DNA from: Actinernus sp. WN-2022
Lineage: Eukaryota; Cnidaria; Anthozoa; Actiniaria; Actinernidae
Assembly: GCA_030867875.1 (NCBI GenBank)
Contig: JAOWCC010001589.1
Location: forward strand, 80,437,537-80,501,536
DNA length: 64,000 nt
Reading direction: 5' to 3'
Part shown: positions 9,901 through 19,993 of the stretch, piece by piece
Layout: every line of letters begins with the position of its first letter
Numbering within the stretch: the stretch's first letter is position 1
Notes under the pieces: model-generated
The model's input: the letters and a program-made list of their open reading frames with translations, nothing else
Databases searched by the model: none
Told to the model about the DNA's origin: nothing
Made by a program: the position numbers and the translations under genes

Positions 9901-11786
9901 TGTATTTCCAATATGCTAATTATGTGATGTCACAGGAGGCCTCGTTTATTATACAAAAACGTGCTGGCAGAGATAAATATTTTTTTATATACTACCATGT
10001 TATATTTTGTATATAAATGTATCAGAAAAAAAATATAGTTTTATTCACAAGGAGAAAGAAATGACCTTTTGTTGGCCTCCTGTGACATCACATAATTAGC
10101 ATATTGGAAATAGAAACCTCTATAACTCATAGACACAACACTTGAATAAAGAAATATTTTACAATTCATCTATTTACTTGATGTAGAATTGATCTTAATG
10201 ACACAAAATTTGGACTTATAGGCTTTACTGAGTTTCCAATACCTTACTCTTCGTGGTAAAGAATCTTCCTCGCTGTACACAACCTCACAGCACTTTTCAT
10301 AAATCTCAGCCAGAGAAGTGAAGCTGACCTTCATGTCCATCTTAGCAAAAGCTGCCTCAAAAAGCCATGCACCAAACAGATCCAGCAGGCTATCCACAGA
10401 TGGCATGTTTGTCACACTTGGGGACTTGGAAAACATTGATGACGCAGGTACTCCTTTTGTAGTGGGCGTCTCTACCTCCTCTGGCGCTGGGAGGCATGTG
10501 ACGGATGTGCCACTGCTGTGGCGAGATGGCATTGTCTGTGAACGAATCCCAAGACCCCTGTGGTCTCCAAGACCTAGAGCTAACCCAACGCTTAAGGCCT
10601 TGAGTTCACGCTTTTTGGAAACAGAAGGACTGGAAGTTTTGGTGGGAGCACTTATTGGTGTGTGCTTGACTGGTAGTTCATGTGTCATTGTAATACCAAG
10701 GAAGTTGTTGACCAAAATAGAAATGCCTTTCATAGCATGGAGGAAGATCTTGGGCAGCCCATCTAGGCATGGGTGAGCTGATGGGTTCATTACCTCCTCA
10801 CATGCCAGAGCAAACTCTTTGAACTTTGGTGTATCACTTATCACCTCCCTATTGCATAAATCTACTGGGTCTCCTATCACATGCAAAATTCTAAACCAAC
10901 TCTGAAGAAGAGTTTCACTGTTTGTTATCAGTGGTACTTGAACATCATTTTTCTTCTTTTCTAAGGTTGGAAGTGAAAATGACGTACCATAAAGATACTT
11001 GATTACTTTTCTTGTTAATGATAATGAGGTACTACTCCAATATTCGATCATAGCATTATGATGCCTCCATGACATGCACAGTTCTTGTAAGGTTTTCCAC
11101 ATCGAGGGAGCTGGAAAGTATTGCACACAAGCATGAAGCCACACCTCTAACAAACTGTTGATCAAAATCTCACAAAGATGCTGGGAAAGGCCCCCAGGGG
11201 TGTAGGGTGGAGAAAGGAGTTGCTCATTGATAGAAAGCATTACAAAGAGCAAGGTTTCCCATGTTTCAGGTTCAAGTTCGCCTTCATAGGTAAGAACCTT
11301 GAGAAACTGAAGGGTACGTATACATAGTGATGCTTGAAGTGCTAGGTTGCTACCATCCCCTACTCTTATGGTGAAGAGGTTTCTTAAATGGTGGAAAATC
11401 TTCTGGGCATATTTGTCTGGTTCCTTTAGCAAAGGTTGAGGAATGTTGTTTTTTCTTATGTCTGACCTTACGAGAACTGATAGCCAATCAATGTAGACAC
11501 TGACACATCCTTTGATTATTTCCCCATCAGCTTCAGTCATGGGAAGTGATAAACCATAGCAAAATACCTCCATTGCCCAGTCAACTTCACTAACCATTGA
11601 CAACATCTTTCCATCAGGCATTCCTTGTTCATGGATAAGTGTTTTGACAACCGAATGAGCAACATCGCGCCCAACAGATTGAGGAAAGTGACTTAATACA
11701 CTTTTATTCCCTTTATTAGCATGGAGAGAGTGCCGCAAAGACACCCACTCAGAGTACATGATTGGCAATGGAAAAGGTTCCTTTTC
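860..11786 (-). CDS. RALGAPB: RALGAPB, Ral GTPase-activating protein subunit beta (5' part, 4 coding exons)
   Basis: RALGAPB is the non-catalytic partner of RALGAPA1/2; the complex stimulates GTP hydrolysis by RalA and RalB. The product begins MYSEW, as the vertebrate protein does, and matches it over the first ~480 residues (for example SVGRDVAH, MEVFCYGLSLP, LDLFGAWLFEAAF). Further exons encode GRAEAYGALCRIFCS, an ILLNSPDLL segment and TELRRAAIHLLLSML, in the family order. Coding exons are 10329-11759, 7726-7912, 7236-7378 and 860-957, all with AG/GT borders. The last three join in phase. The first ends in phase 0 and the second needs phase 2, so a small exon of length 3n+2 is missing between them. 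The C-terminal Rap/Ran-GAP-like part lies off the left edge. Identification rests on remembered family sequence. Confidence 0.9.
1855..2236 (+). repeat. left TAACGG array of the CACTA-like element
   Basis: TTCTAACGG-type words repeat every few bases, with a higher-order period of 63 bp: the phrase ATTTCTAACGG starts at 1941, 2004 and 2067. The motif is on the plus strand, as in the right array, so the arrays are direct copies although the element ends are inverted. Confidence 0.85.
3477..3922 (+). repeat. right TAACGG array of the CACTA-like element
   Basis: The first part repeats GATCTAACGGATGAATGTTT-like units. The second part has four 63 bp units with ATTTCTAACGG near 3654, 3717, 3780 and 3843. 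Since 63 is a multiple of three, spurious open frames appear on both strands (Ser/Asn-rich on plus). These are not genes. Confidence 0.85.
4040..4112 (+). repeat. SINE 3' tail fragment
   Basis: A short piece containing TGTAAAGCGCCAT and ATGGCGCTATATAAATG, followed by an AT-rich tail. The same 3' end occurs on the intact tRNA-headed SINE at 61255-61615 (minus strand), so this is a 5'-truncated copy. Confidence 0.7.
4590..4925 (-). pseudogene. non-LTR retrotransposon ORF2 C-terminal remnant
   Basis: The minus strand reads SKVSELDRKYNELHDP, then VHIIFCKQLLCVTNKAVNKA and a HAELG-DLPLLMRLN segment. This has the form of the region after the reverse-transcriptase domain in cnidarian non-LTR elements (HxxFCKxxLGVxxKAxNxAxxxELGRxPL). 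The frame breaks near the ELG motif and later has stops. It lies in a RALGAPB intron, is degenerate and is not expected to be functional. Confidence 0.5.
5523..6130 (+). repeat. 75 bp minisatellite, ~7 units plus an inverted partial unit
   Basis: Units of about 75 bp begin CTTTAGAATCTTTTATTTTC and contain CTCAAACGGCGGGTAAAGAAG and ATCGGTGAAACTAAG. They recur near 5526, 5600, 5674, 5748, 5823, 5898 and 5972 with few substitutions (for example AAGAAGC/T, ACTCATC/ACTATTC). From ~6053 a partial unit is repeated in inverted orientation, closing the array with a hairpin. The array lies inside the transposon at 5263-7140. Confidence 0.9.
6715..6955. repeat. degenerate CGAAATTTCG palindrome array
   Basis: Words such as CGATATTTCG, CGAAATATCG, CGTCGAAATTTCG and GCGAAATTCGTCG recur about every 20-30 bases on the right-hand side of the 5263-7140 element. 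They keep several reading frames open on the minus strand, but no coding signal is evident. They may be internal binding sites of the element. Confidence 0.55.
7236..7378 (-). CDS. RALGAPB: RALGAPB exon, GHVLCSILLNSPDLL segment
   Basis: 143 bp between acceptor tttcag and donor AAG|gtacag. It translates to SCTGHVLCSILLNSPDLL followed by VQVLLPHLLAALEIVLP, matching the vertebrate segment CHPVLASVILNSPPLF...VVVPYFISALETILP. It starts in phase 0 after the 7726 exon and ends with AG, completed to Arg by the first base of the 860-957 exon. Confidence 0.85.
7726..7912 (-). CDS. RALGAPB: RALGAPB exon encoding the GRAEAYGALCRIFC segment
   Basis: 187 bp giving 62 codons after one split base: IDSSSSLSRKDF, then the conserved GRAEAYGALCRIFCS and YLSRFYLAIATGLLYNE. 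Acceptor ctcttcag, donor GAG|gttggt. A run of AGC codons just after the acceptor offers NAG-type alternative acceptors in the same phase. The entry phase does not match the end of the preceding recognised exon, implying an undetected exon between 7913 and 10328. Confidence 0.85.
7913..9773. other. RALGAPB intron 1 segment
   Basis: Intronic DNA between the recognised first and second coding exons. About 8030-8400 is an AT-rich degenerate repeat of TATAGGAAATATAGG-like words. 8625-8700 looks like a decayed SINE fragment (GGGGAAACCGGAGAAAAACC). A small exon is predicted somewhere in the wider interval 7913-10328 from the phase mismatch, but I could not locate it. Confidence 0.5.
8030..8400. repeat. 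TATAGGA-rich degenerate tandem repeat
   Basis: The words ATATAGGA, TTATAGG and TTTATAGGA recur irregularly at 8030-8095 and 8290-8395. The middle is AT-rich filler. No terminal inverted repeats were recognised. Confidence 0.5.
9774..10226. mobile_element. MITE, AAAGTGC...AAGCCCAATT family, copy 1
   Basis: Long terminal inverted repeats: the left end AAAGTGCCTATAAGCCCAAT is mirrored by ATTTGGACTTATAGGCTTT at the right. Inner arms include CCAATATGCTAATTATGTGA and its complement TCACATAATTAGCATATTGG. A second, diverged copy is at 17941-18375. This copy sits ~100 bp beyond the donor of the first RALGAPB exon. Confidence 0.8.
10329..11786 (-). CDS. RALGAPB: RALGAPB first coding exon with 27 nt of 5' UTR
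   Basis: The acceptor ttttacag precedes 11786, so at least one non-coding exon lies upstream (higher coordinates). The start codon is ATG at 11759-11757; three in-frame codons further upstream begin with TTG and are untranslated. 477 codons follow to the donor AAG|gtcagc at 10329. The open frame continues to 10170, but that part matches no family sequence and its end lies in the terminal repeat of a MITE, which supports splicing at 10329. Confidence 0.88.
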
Positions 11787-14043
11787 CTGTAAAAATAAAG
11801 CATTGTTGTGTGTAAGTGGATATCAAGTTAATATTTCAAAGGGTTTGATGGGATATAAAGTTGACAAGGAAAATTATTTTTCTGAAGTTACATTAGGTAA
11901 CATTGTACTTATTATAAATGAATGTTACAGTGGCTGAGGTCACACGACAGAGTTAAATCGTGATTAAGCTGTGCTAAATCATGATTATTTTAGTCTAATC
12001 TGTGTGTGACCCTAAAAATACCCATTTCTAGACTACGCCAAACACTGATGTAATTGAGACCAAAAGCGGCACGTATCATATGTAAATTTAGCATTACTGC
12101 TAATGGGGGACACTTATTAAATGAATAAATACAAAGATATGCATAGTACACTCGTAAAAAAATGAAATTGTATGTGATATGTACATTAAGAATTATTAAA
12201 AACTCATGAATAATAATTCATGAAGCAAAAACAAAGGAAATCACTGAGCGAGAAGCGATCTTTAAATGTGATAAAGATTTCATCCAAATTTACATAAACT
12301 TTAACTTGGATTTTCTCCGCCGAAATAGGTCGTTAATCGCCAAAATAACTGAATTACATGACTCTATAAATCTAGACGCTTTTAAGCCGTTTAAAAAACA
12401 TGCAGCACGTGTTTTATCAGGTCTAAAACTCTCAGGCTGCACCCTCGAGTTTAAAACCTGATAAAACACTGCTGCTGGTTTATTAAACAGTACTTTAAGA
12501 ATAGTGTTATGCCAACTATAATCTACAATGTATATTACAGTCACTCCAGAAAAGGTCGCCCACTCAATGCAGCAACATATCCGCTGCTCTCCACTGCCCA
12601 CAGGACAGAACAGTAGAGGAACAATGGACATGGGAGCACACAGTGCAGACAACCCCTCCGGGAGTAACAATTAATATACATATACAATAATATAATAAAA
12701 TAGTAATCGTTAAAAAGTGAATAAATTCTAAATTTGGCATAATAAGCTCTTCAGGACTGTGTGTAAGTGTTAAGCCCTCAATGTTCTTAATTAATTAATG
12801 TCTACCTAAAGCACAGTCGGCTCTACAGTTCAAAGAAATAACTCTCCATCTAAATCGTCTCAAATAGTAGGATTTAGAAGTGGCTTTATAAAATCTCATT
12901 ATGCAAACCAATCATATGCGAGTTCGTAACAGGGGATGTCAACAGCTAGTACCAGTGTTATAAACTTTCAAGATTTCCCGCCAGTTTTAAATCATGGCTA
13001 AGTGTACGCTGGGTTTCAAGGCTAACTGGAGGTGATAAGTAATCGAATATTGTTTGGACATATTTCAGAACAAATTTTAATGAATTGCAAACTTAAGTTA
13101 TAGTCCTTGGGATTTACTTATGAATCGTCTGAGCAGAAAAATAGCAAATACTGCAACAATAACATTGGCCAAGACCGGCATCGTGAAGTGCTTGGAAAAT
13201 TAAACTGCAGAGAAGCATGACCATCTTGTCTGTATAGTGACAGCTACATGAAAATATCGCTTGTTTTAACTTTTAGAGTTTGAAATACTGGTGCATCGTA
13301 TTTTGCACAGTAATAAAGCTCTTTAGTAGTAACATGTTCTTTTTAGAATTTTGATATTTTTAGTATAACAGCTTAGAATTGAAGCCCTATTTTTTTATAC
13401 ATCATTATGACGTCATAAATATACATGTATTTGTGTACCCTCAGAATATAGCCAGTACAGAATGTTTGGAATTCTATCGATGAAATGCATTGTTATAATC
13501 CAATTTATGCATGAATTATGATGTCATTAATAATGATGCCATAAAAATAGTAAATCGTTCATAACTTTGAATATATTTATATTAGAAAGTTCAAATTTTT
13601 GCCAAATGAATATATTTCATCAAGGCATTCTGATGACGTAATAATGTTTGAAACATGTTTTAAGGGTTAATTTTCAGCAAAAAAGGAGGTGTCCCTTATG
13701 ACGTCACAACAACGTCAGAAAAATGTAGTTTTACTTTGTTACCAATCTGCCAACATTTGATCAAATTTAGAGTAGAAGGAAATTGTTTTACTTTTACATT
13801 TTCTGTCAAACTCAACACCACCGTATTTACGGTTATTAGTGTCTGGCGTGATTGTACATTTAAAATCATGAAGGTCCTCTATCCCCCCCAAAAGCCAAAA
13901 GCCTTTATGTCTCCATCAATAGACCATTTTCGCAAATATGTGCACGCAACAGGCTTGACGGGCCGGTAAATACTTCAAGCGGGAATCACATAGTGGTTTC
14001 CTATAACCCTCCCTATTATTTCAACCAATACTAAATCCGAGCT
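11787..14043. other. upstream region of RALGAPB, no coding exon seen
   Basis: The upstream non-coding exon(s) and promoter of RALGAPB (minus strand) should lie here or further right, but I could not place them. The DNA is AT-rich. It contains one long hairpin (12404-12473) and no convincing coding frame; an open frame at 12290-12670 spans the hairpin and is not gene-like. Confidence 0.5.
12404..12473. repeat. 70 bp inverted repeat (hairpin)
   Basis: The left arm AGCACGTGTTTTATCAGGT plus CTAAAACTC (12404-12431) is complementary, with a few mismatches, to GAGTTTAAAACCTGATAAAAC plus ACTGCT (12447-12473), around a 15-base loop. It may be a short palindromic element or an RNA hairpin. Confidence 0.65.
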
Positions 14044-14150
14044 TTTTTGCTCTGACGAAGGGCTATATATAACGCTCGAAACGTCAGCTGCTACTCGCTT
14101 TCCACAGCGGTTAGCATACCTCAATCAACTTTAGTTGATTACATACCAGT
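14044..14150 (+). ncRNA. hammerhead-ribozyme-like core, Penelope-like element fragment (copy 1)
   Basis: The core CTGACGA (14052-14058) is followed by a stem II-like GGGC...GCTC, then GAAAC (14078-14082) and GTC with the expected cleavage after C at 14085. Flanking GCT/AGC can pair as stem I. Helix III would be only ACGU, which is self-complementary, so the fold may act as a dimer. Penelope-like retroelements are known to carry such motifs in their terminal repeats. The downstream sequence to ~14150 is shared with 49146-49245. Activity is not shown. Confidence 0.5.
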
Positions 14151-14801
14151 CTAAATCCAAGCTGCCTACATGAAGTATTTCTTGGCGGGCCGTGAGTTTT
14201 GTTAGCTTTTGTTAGACTCGATCGTTCTGATGCGACAGCCTTTGTTATTCAAATTATCGGCTATTGTTCAAAAATTGGCGGCTATATATTGTTCAAAAAG
14301 CGATTTGGCGGGCCAATATTGCATGCGCATACCTGAGAAAATGGTCTATTCTAAGCCCGCCCATCTCCCCCCCTCTGGTAAGATGGGGCATTTGACAACC
14401 TATCTGTCCCTTGGGTGGGGCATTTGTTTTGCATCAGTCCAGGCCCAGGGCATTTGTCAAAAAATAACCCCACCCCTCCCCTGTGTTTGTTTTTGTTTTG
14501 CTCAACTGATCAGCACATGCTTGCTTCATCGATCAACATGGCAGTGGAAAAGTCATCTGTGAACATGGCATTAGGAATTTCCCAGTTTTGGGGTGAAGTG
14601 TGTGGTTTAAATTGTTGGGAATATGGAATTGGCTGCACTTATGAAAGTGTTTGAAGGTGATCGAGTACTTAGTGCATTACTTTAATAAAGAAAAGCGGTG
14701 ATATGTGGCTTTGAAACGGTGAGGGGGGGGGGAGCATGGGTGGGCAAGGAATTGATAGATACATTAATATCTTAACTCTTGTCTGTATGACACATAAGTC
14801 G

Positions 14802-15231
14802 ATAATTCATACCTGCCAACTCTCCCGGTTTATGTGGGAGACTCCAGATTTTGGACCTCATCTCCCAATCTCCCGGATAGAGTCTCAAATCTCCCGGTTT
14901 TTAGACATTTTATGGATTGAGTTTGCCGTTTTTCAGGCTCGAGGGTTAAAAAACAATTTTGCTCCGAGTTGCATTTGTGTTCATTTCGCATGCTAGCGAA
15001 TGTGCGAAAAGCACCGAGTGACTCAAGATCGGTCACAAGGCGTCATGGACATTGTGTGATTGGTTACAACTCGCAGGCAGCACCATATAAGCCATACTCT
15101 GATTTTTCCGAGAGCTTTCGGAATGGTCTTCGGAACACAATTGGGGTATCTTCGGAAAAATTACGTCATAACAAAGCCTCAACCAACATTCTCCAGATTT
15201 TAGAACTCCGGGGGATGGCAGGTATGATAAT
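14802..15231. mobile_element. 430 bp inverted-repeat element, ATAATTCATACCTGCCAAC ends
   Basis: The left end ATAATTCATACCTGCCAACT is mirrored by GGCAGGTATGATAAT on the right. Internal words CTCCCGG and CCAGATTTT recur. Degraded related sequence (CTCCCGGTAAATCCC) appears near 18695-18780. No coding capacity is evident. Confidence 0.7.
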
Positions 15232-16106
15232 TGGTTCCCAATAACTGTTGCTAAATTAATAATACAGTGGCTTTTTCTCGTTTATTTGGTGCAGGGGATT
15301 TGTTCCAATTAATATAGTCAAAGTGGTAATGAATCATACAAGTTCTAGATGTGCTCGCTATAAATCGTATTTTCAATTGTTTGCGGTGTGTCATGATCAT
15401 ATACCCTGCTAGTGCTTCAAGAAGTTTCTCATCTTGTCTCCCCATCTTGCAACTATTAAAATAGTACCACAATCAAGAAGTGGAATGTGTGCATGTATCT
15501 GAAGGTCTTCTAATACTAGCTATTCATTACACACAGCACAGTTTATAGCATCAATTTGGGAGCTTCCAGCCAGTTCAGGCTTGTCAAAAATCCACCATGT
15601 CAAAAACACATGTTACTTGTACCCCAATGGAATTACTTACCACACAAACATGAAGTTCTTCGATTTAAGTCTCGTTCTTACAGCTTGTTATATGGCCAGT
15701 TGAGTGTTAATGGGTAAATTTGGCGCAATTTTGTGGCGCTCTCCGTAACTTGATCTCGGCCCCGCCATGTTTGTTTTTAATCGTGCACGGGAGGACTGAG
15801 TCTAGTAGAATGGGTTACCTGTGGTAAATATGTTTTGTTTTAAATTATTGGGTAATCTTTGAATTTAAACGTTTTATTTCATTTTTAAATTTCCTAAGCA
15901 TGTAACAGACCCATTTTCTTTGTTAAATCAGTTCCAAATTATTTTAGCATACAAGTTATATCATAATATGTCATTCGTTCTTGATTCTGTCAGCGAGAGC
16001 ACTCCGCCCAGATAGCACAGGGGTCCCAACATCACATGAAAGTAAAATGACAGTGGCACAGCCGGCAGACAATCCAGCTCGATAGTAAATTGCATTTTTA
16101 AGGGAA
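15232..16106. other. upstream region of the OPR-like gene
   Basis: No repeats with clear ends and no coding frame were recognised. A GC-richer stretch near 15725-15800 (TTGGCGCAATTTTGTGGCGC, then CCCCGCCATG) could be promoter-proximal, but no canonical core promoter could be assigned. Confidence 0.35.
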
Positions 16107-17483
16107 ATGGCCTGGACAAAGATATTATATAAGAGAATTCCATCGACGCCATTGGTAAACTTGATTTTGAGAATACGTTTCCGCCGTTGTAGCTTAAATA
16201 CAAATGGACGTGGATTGGCTTCCGCTTCCAGTTCATTTTCAAGATTTTTTTCTTCAACAAACATCAACGAAATTGTATTCGGAGATGGAAAGAACAGGCA
16301 AATACTGAAGAGTAAAAAGCATGTCTCTGCTGTAGACTCAGGTAAAGGGATGAGAGAAGAAATGAAGAGGATATTTACAGCAACGGAATTGCTTGAAGTC
16401 TACAAAAAATACAGTGGTGATTTGCCTGGTTCAGAATATGTTCGAATGCTTGTCCGCTTGGCCAAGTTTAAAAACGGAGGTCGTCTTCGTCGAAGTAATA
16501 GGAAAGATAATCAAGCCCTTGGAATGCTTCTGGAGGACATAAAAGCAAACACTTGGCAGATGAAACCATTTGAGTTTGCAGATGTGATATGGTGTTTGGG
16601 CAAAATTGAAGTTACTGATGTGTCACCACTGAATCATTTTGGTAGTATTCTCGAGACCATGGATGTGACTCAGTTTTCAAACACTGACATGTCAATGATC
16701 TTATGGGGCCATGGTAAGCTTGGTATCGCTGCACCAGTTCTTTTCAGTCAGATTAAAAAAGAAGTGCTTTATCGTGGGGTGGAGCATTTTCAGACTCGGG
16801 AACTGTGTCAGATAGTTTGGTCTTTTGCGAGGACTTTGAAAGGAAGTGCAAAGCTGTTCGCTGCAGTGAGAGAGGAGATCCAAAGGCGGGACATTTCAAA
16901 GTTCAATAAGCAAGATCTTCTCATGCTGTTGTGGGCATACTCTGAGGCAGGTGTTAATGTAAAACCTCTTTTTAGATATTTTAAGATAGAAATCCTAAGG
17001 AGTAAAAGGCTTTCAGAATGTGGCACAAGAGACTTATCACAGATAGTCTGGGCATTTGCAAACCAAAGTATCAAAGCCCCTGAATTGTTTTCTCTAGTTG
17101 AAAGAGAGCTGCTAATGCGTCCAGTTGTACACTTTGACGATCAGAGCTTTGTTGTGGTGGCTTGGTCATTTGCCCAAACAGATAATTCAACTCCAAGACT
17201 TTTCCAGTTTTTGGAATCCAAGCTCATGGCCACAGACCTTAATGGCTGGTCATTACACAGGCTCTCTCGACTAATGTGGGCATTCACCAAAACTGGGCAA
17301 CTTACAAAAAGTCTTCTTCAAAAGCTATCGACTGCTATTCTATCACATAATTTTGCAGAGTTCACACAGAATGCCTTAGAGGAAGTAGTTTGTGCAATGC
17401 AGGACTGCACTTATAGGGTTTCTCCAAAGCTTGTTGCAGCTGTGGAAGCAGAGTTAATGAAAAGAGCAAATGAGAAATATTGA
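16107..17483 (+). CDS. OPR-like helical-repeat protein, probable organelle RNA-binding factor, 458 aa
   Basis: An uninterrupted 458-codon frame. Residues 1-50 are basic and Ser/Leu/Arg-rich with almost no acidic residues, as in mitochondrial targeting sequences. From ~150 a repeat recurs with tryptophans at 162, 200, 238, 276, 315, 353 and 391, spaced 38, 38, 38, 39, 38 and 38 (ELCQIVWSFAR, DLSQIVWAFANQ, RLSRLMWAFTKTG). The 38-residue spacing and L..(I/L)W(A/S)(F/Y)A core fit octotricopeptide (OPR) repeats, alpha-helical RNA-binding repeats common in algae and related to those of FASTK proteins; no C-terminal RAP domain is seen. An in-frame ATG at 16107 is the first after upstream stops. Lack of introns is unlike the neighbouring genes. 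The exact family and function are uncertain. Confidence 0.75.
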   Translation: MAWTKILYKRIPSTPLVNLILRIRFRRCSLNTNGRGLASASSSFSRFFSSTNINEIVFGDGKNRQILKSKKHVSAVDSGKGMREEMKRIFTATELLEVYKKYSGDLPGSEYVRMLVRLAKFKNGGRLRRSNRKDNQALGMLLEDIKANTWQMKPFEFADVIWCLGKIEVTDVSPLNHFGSILETMDVTQFSNTDMSMILWGHGKLGIAAPVLFSQIKKEVLYRGVEHFQTRELCQIVWSFARTLKGSAKLFAAVREEIQRRDISKFNKQDLLMLLWAYSEAGVNVKPLFRYFKIEILRSKRLSECGTRDLSQIVWAFANQSIKAPELFSLVERELLMRPVVHFDDQSFVVVAWSFAQTDNSTPRLFQFLESKLMATDLNGWSLHRLSRLMWAFTKTGQLTKSLLQKLSTAILSHNFAEFTQNALEEVVCAMQDCTYRVSPKLVAAVEAELMKRANEKY

Positions 17484-17940
17484 TTTTAGCTCAGACTAAA
17501 CACTTTTATTAATCACAAGTACCCTATACCAACACTGTATGTATGGCTATGAAGCTACAGAAAAATAAGAGAGAAAGGGTTCATGTAGAGAGGTAAAAAA
17601 AGAGGCAAGCTGCTCACCACACCGCCTGCAAATACAGCCACTCACATTGGCCGCCATAATTTATGGGGAGCTTATTTCTGGCACCCAATGTGAGCCGCCT
17701 GGCTGTATTCGCAGGCTACTCACCACAGTTTGAAATATTAAACCATCTCTTCACTTGTTCCTATTTATTTATTTCCTGTGTTGTATTGGTAGATAAAGAT
17801 CCTAGATGAAACTATAAGTTGGAAGCCTCGCATTGATCACATCATCAACACCATAATGACTGGTCTAAAAATGCTGTATCGAATAAGAGAACTTACAAGC
17901 AATAAGCACATTCTCATCAGCATTTATCACCTATTTTTTT
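17484..17940. other. 3' flank of the OPR-like gene
   Basis: AT-rich sequence after the stop codon, with no canonical AATAAA close by. At 17625-17720 a short inverted repeat pairs GCCTGCAAATACAGCCACTCACATTGG with CCAATGTGAGCCGCCTGGCTGTATTCGCAGGC, a ~100 bp hairpin of MITE type. Confidence 0.5.
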
Positions 17941-18375
17941 AAGTACATATGAGCCCAATTGTTTTATCATTGAAATCGATTCTCCATCAAGCAAATAGTT
18001 GAATTGTAAAATATTTCTTAATTTGAGTGTTGCATCTATGAGTTGTAGAGGTTTCTATTTCCAATATGCTAATTATGTGACGGCATGTGAGACCAACAAA
18101 AGGTCACTTCTTTCTCCTTGTGAATGAAACTATTTCTGATTTATACAAAATATTTGGTAAAATCACTGATATAAGGCCCAAATATTACACAGATGTTTAG
18201 AAAAATATGTATATATCTGCCAGCACATTTTTGTATAATAAATGAGTCCTCACATAATTAGCATATCGGAAATAGAAACCTCTATAACTCATAGACACAG
18301 CACTCAAATTAAGAAATATTTTACAATTCAACTAAATAGATTTTAATGATAAAAAAATTGGGCTCATGCACTTTA
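17941..18375. mobile_element. MITE, AAAGTGC...AAGCCCAATT family, copy 2
   Basis: Ends AAGTACATATGAGCCCAATT and AATTGGGCTCATGCACTTT are mirror images, and the inner arms match the copy at 9774-10226 (CCAATATGCTAATTATGTGA, GAAATAGAAACCTCTATAAC). It lies 460 bp downstream of the OPR-like gene. Confidence 0.8.
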
Positions 18376-19993
18376 AAAGTAAATATTTTAAGGAGTTATT
18401 AAACTTAGCTTTTTTTGGAAATTATACATTATTAATTAGATATCTTTAGCCACTTCTTATTTACTGTTAGTTATTTATTGTCACTATTTTATTTATTTAT
18501 TATTTACTATTTGTATTATATAAATTAAACTAGTATAACTAACAGGTAGTGAATGCTGCTCCGCTCAGTTAAGGAAGTGTATTAGAAGAGAACCTACAGT
18601 AAGCACTTTGGCAGGAAAAATATATTACTGGATGATAAAAATGCCAAGGTGTTAGATGAACTGAATCCTGTTTAAGCTGTGGTGTGTATCTCAAAAGTTG
18701 TCCCGATTTATTTTCATTTTTCCCGTCATATCAACAATCTCCCGGTAAATCCCCTGAGCCTACCAATTCCCGACATTTTCTTAAGATTCCTGGCACAAAA
18801 AAACGTGTTCTCCCCGGTGAAGTTTAAACACCGGAAATCAACTGTAATCGAGAATGTAATTATAAATGCTAATTGTGTTTTGAACCGGCTGCTTGACTTT
18901 ATCGAAGGTCAATAGAAGAAAATTATTTGCTGTTCACCATCTTGATAACAGGAGAGATCCTAATAGTTCACACAGAGTTCGCCTACACAATGTCTACACG
19001 TCAACAAATTCATGACTACACAAGGATCGCATACACAGAAAGGCATTGAAGAACGGTAGAACGTAGTTAGCTCCAACAATGCAGATTCCACCTCGTGTAA
19101 TGTCACGTGACGATCAGATCCGTGCAAAGCATTGTGGTAAAAAAAGACAATAGAAGTGATGCATAGTGGTAAAAAAAAAGAAATCGAGATTTGGACCCGC
19201 TTACAGATCAGAACTGCTGCCCTTCTAAAAACGCTGAATTTCTAACGGCCTTGCTCGCTCGCTTCAGGCTCGCTCGCTGCGGTAGCAATTAGAATATTGT
19301 AATTAGTTTATTGATAATATTGTAATTAGTACTTGAATTATTATTGCTCAGAGAATGTTTGTAATTAGTTAGTTACACGGCTTGACTGAAAACCAGTTCT
19401 TCTGTTCTGATTGTTAATTACCATATATAGATAAATAAATCCAAGCCGCTTAAAGCGAGAATCTGTATCTCCAATCCAACACAGACTCGAATTTTGTAAA
19501 TTACTTCTAAAACGCAAGCATAACTATTCAAAAATAAGTCAAGATTTACTTTAAAAAGAGTAACATTTCTATAAATTTATATAGGTTTCTTGCATTCCAG
19601 TTGAGTGCAATATTTATTTCACTGAATAATAATCCGGAAGAATTCCTTTGTACTTTAAAACAATGTTTTTATCTATGATTTCTAGCTCAAAACAAATTTG
19701 CAGGGTGCATATGAGGTTTGTCTCTTCTAACCTGAGATGGCGCGATTTTGAAAGCCAAAAACATCAAAGGAGAACGAGTTGCCTGAATCTAGTATTCCAG
19801 CCAGGTAGTTCCAGGCGGGTTCCAGGGCTGGCAATCTACTCGCAGAATGAAGGCGCAACTTTAGAATACCCGGCCACTAAAACTTTGGAGTCGTAACTAC
19901 TAGCTACATATACTGAAAGGTAATTTTTTTTATATAGCTATGTAATTAAAAGTCTTTTTAGTAAATCAAATAATGAATGATTTTATTTAATTA
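18376..19993. other. intergenic AT-rich DNA
   Basis: No gene is recognised. Near 18690-18780 is sequence related to the 14802-15231 element (CTCCCGGTAAATCCC). Around 19255-19330 are GCTCGCTCGC words and TTGTAATTAG direct repeats. The rest shows no structure I can name. Confidence 0.4.

Noticed and set aside
12290..12670. 126-codon minus-strand frame upstream of RALGAPB
   Set aside because: It spans a long hairpin repeat and shows no recognisable protein pattern.
15961..16267. Two ~99-codon minus-strand frames
   Set aside because: They are antisense to the 5' end of the OPR-like gene and overlap each other; no homology was recognised.
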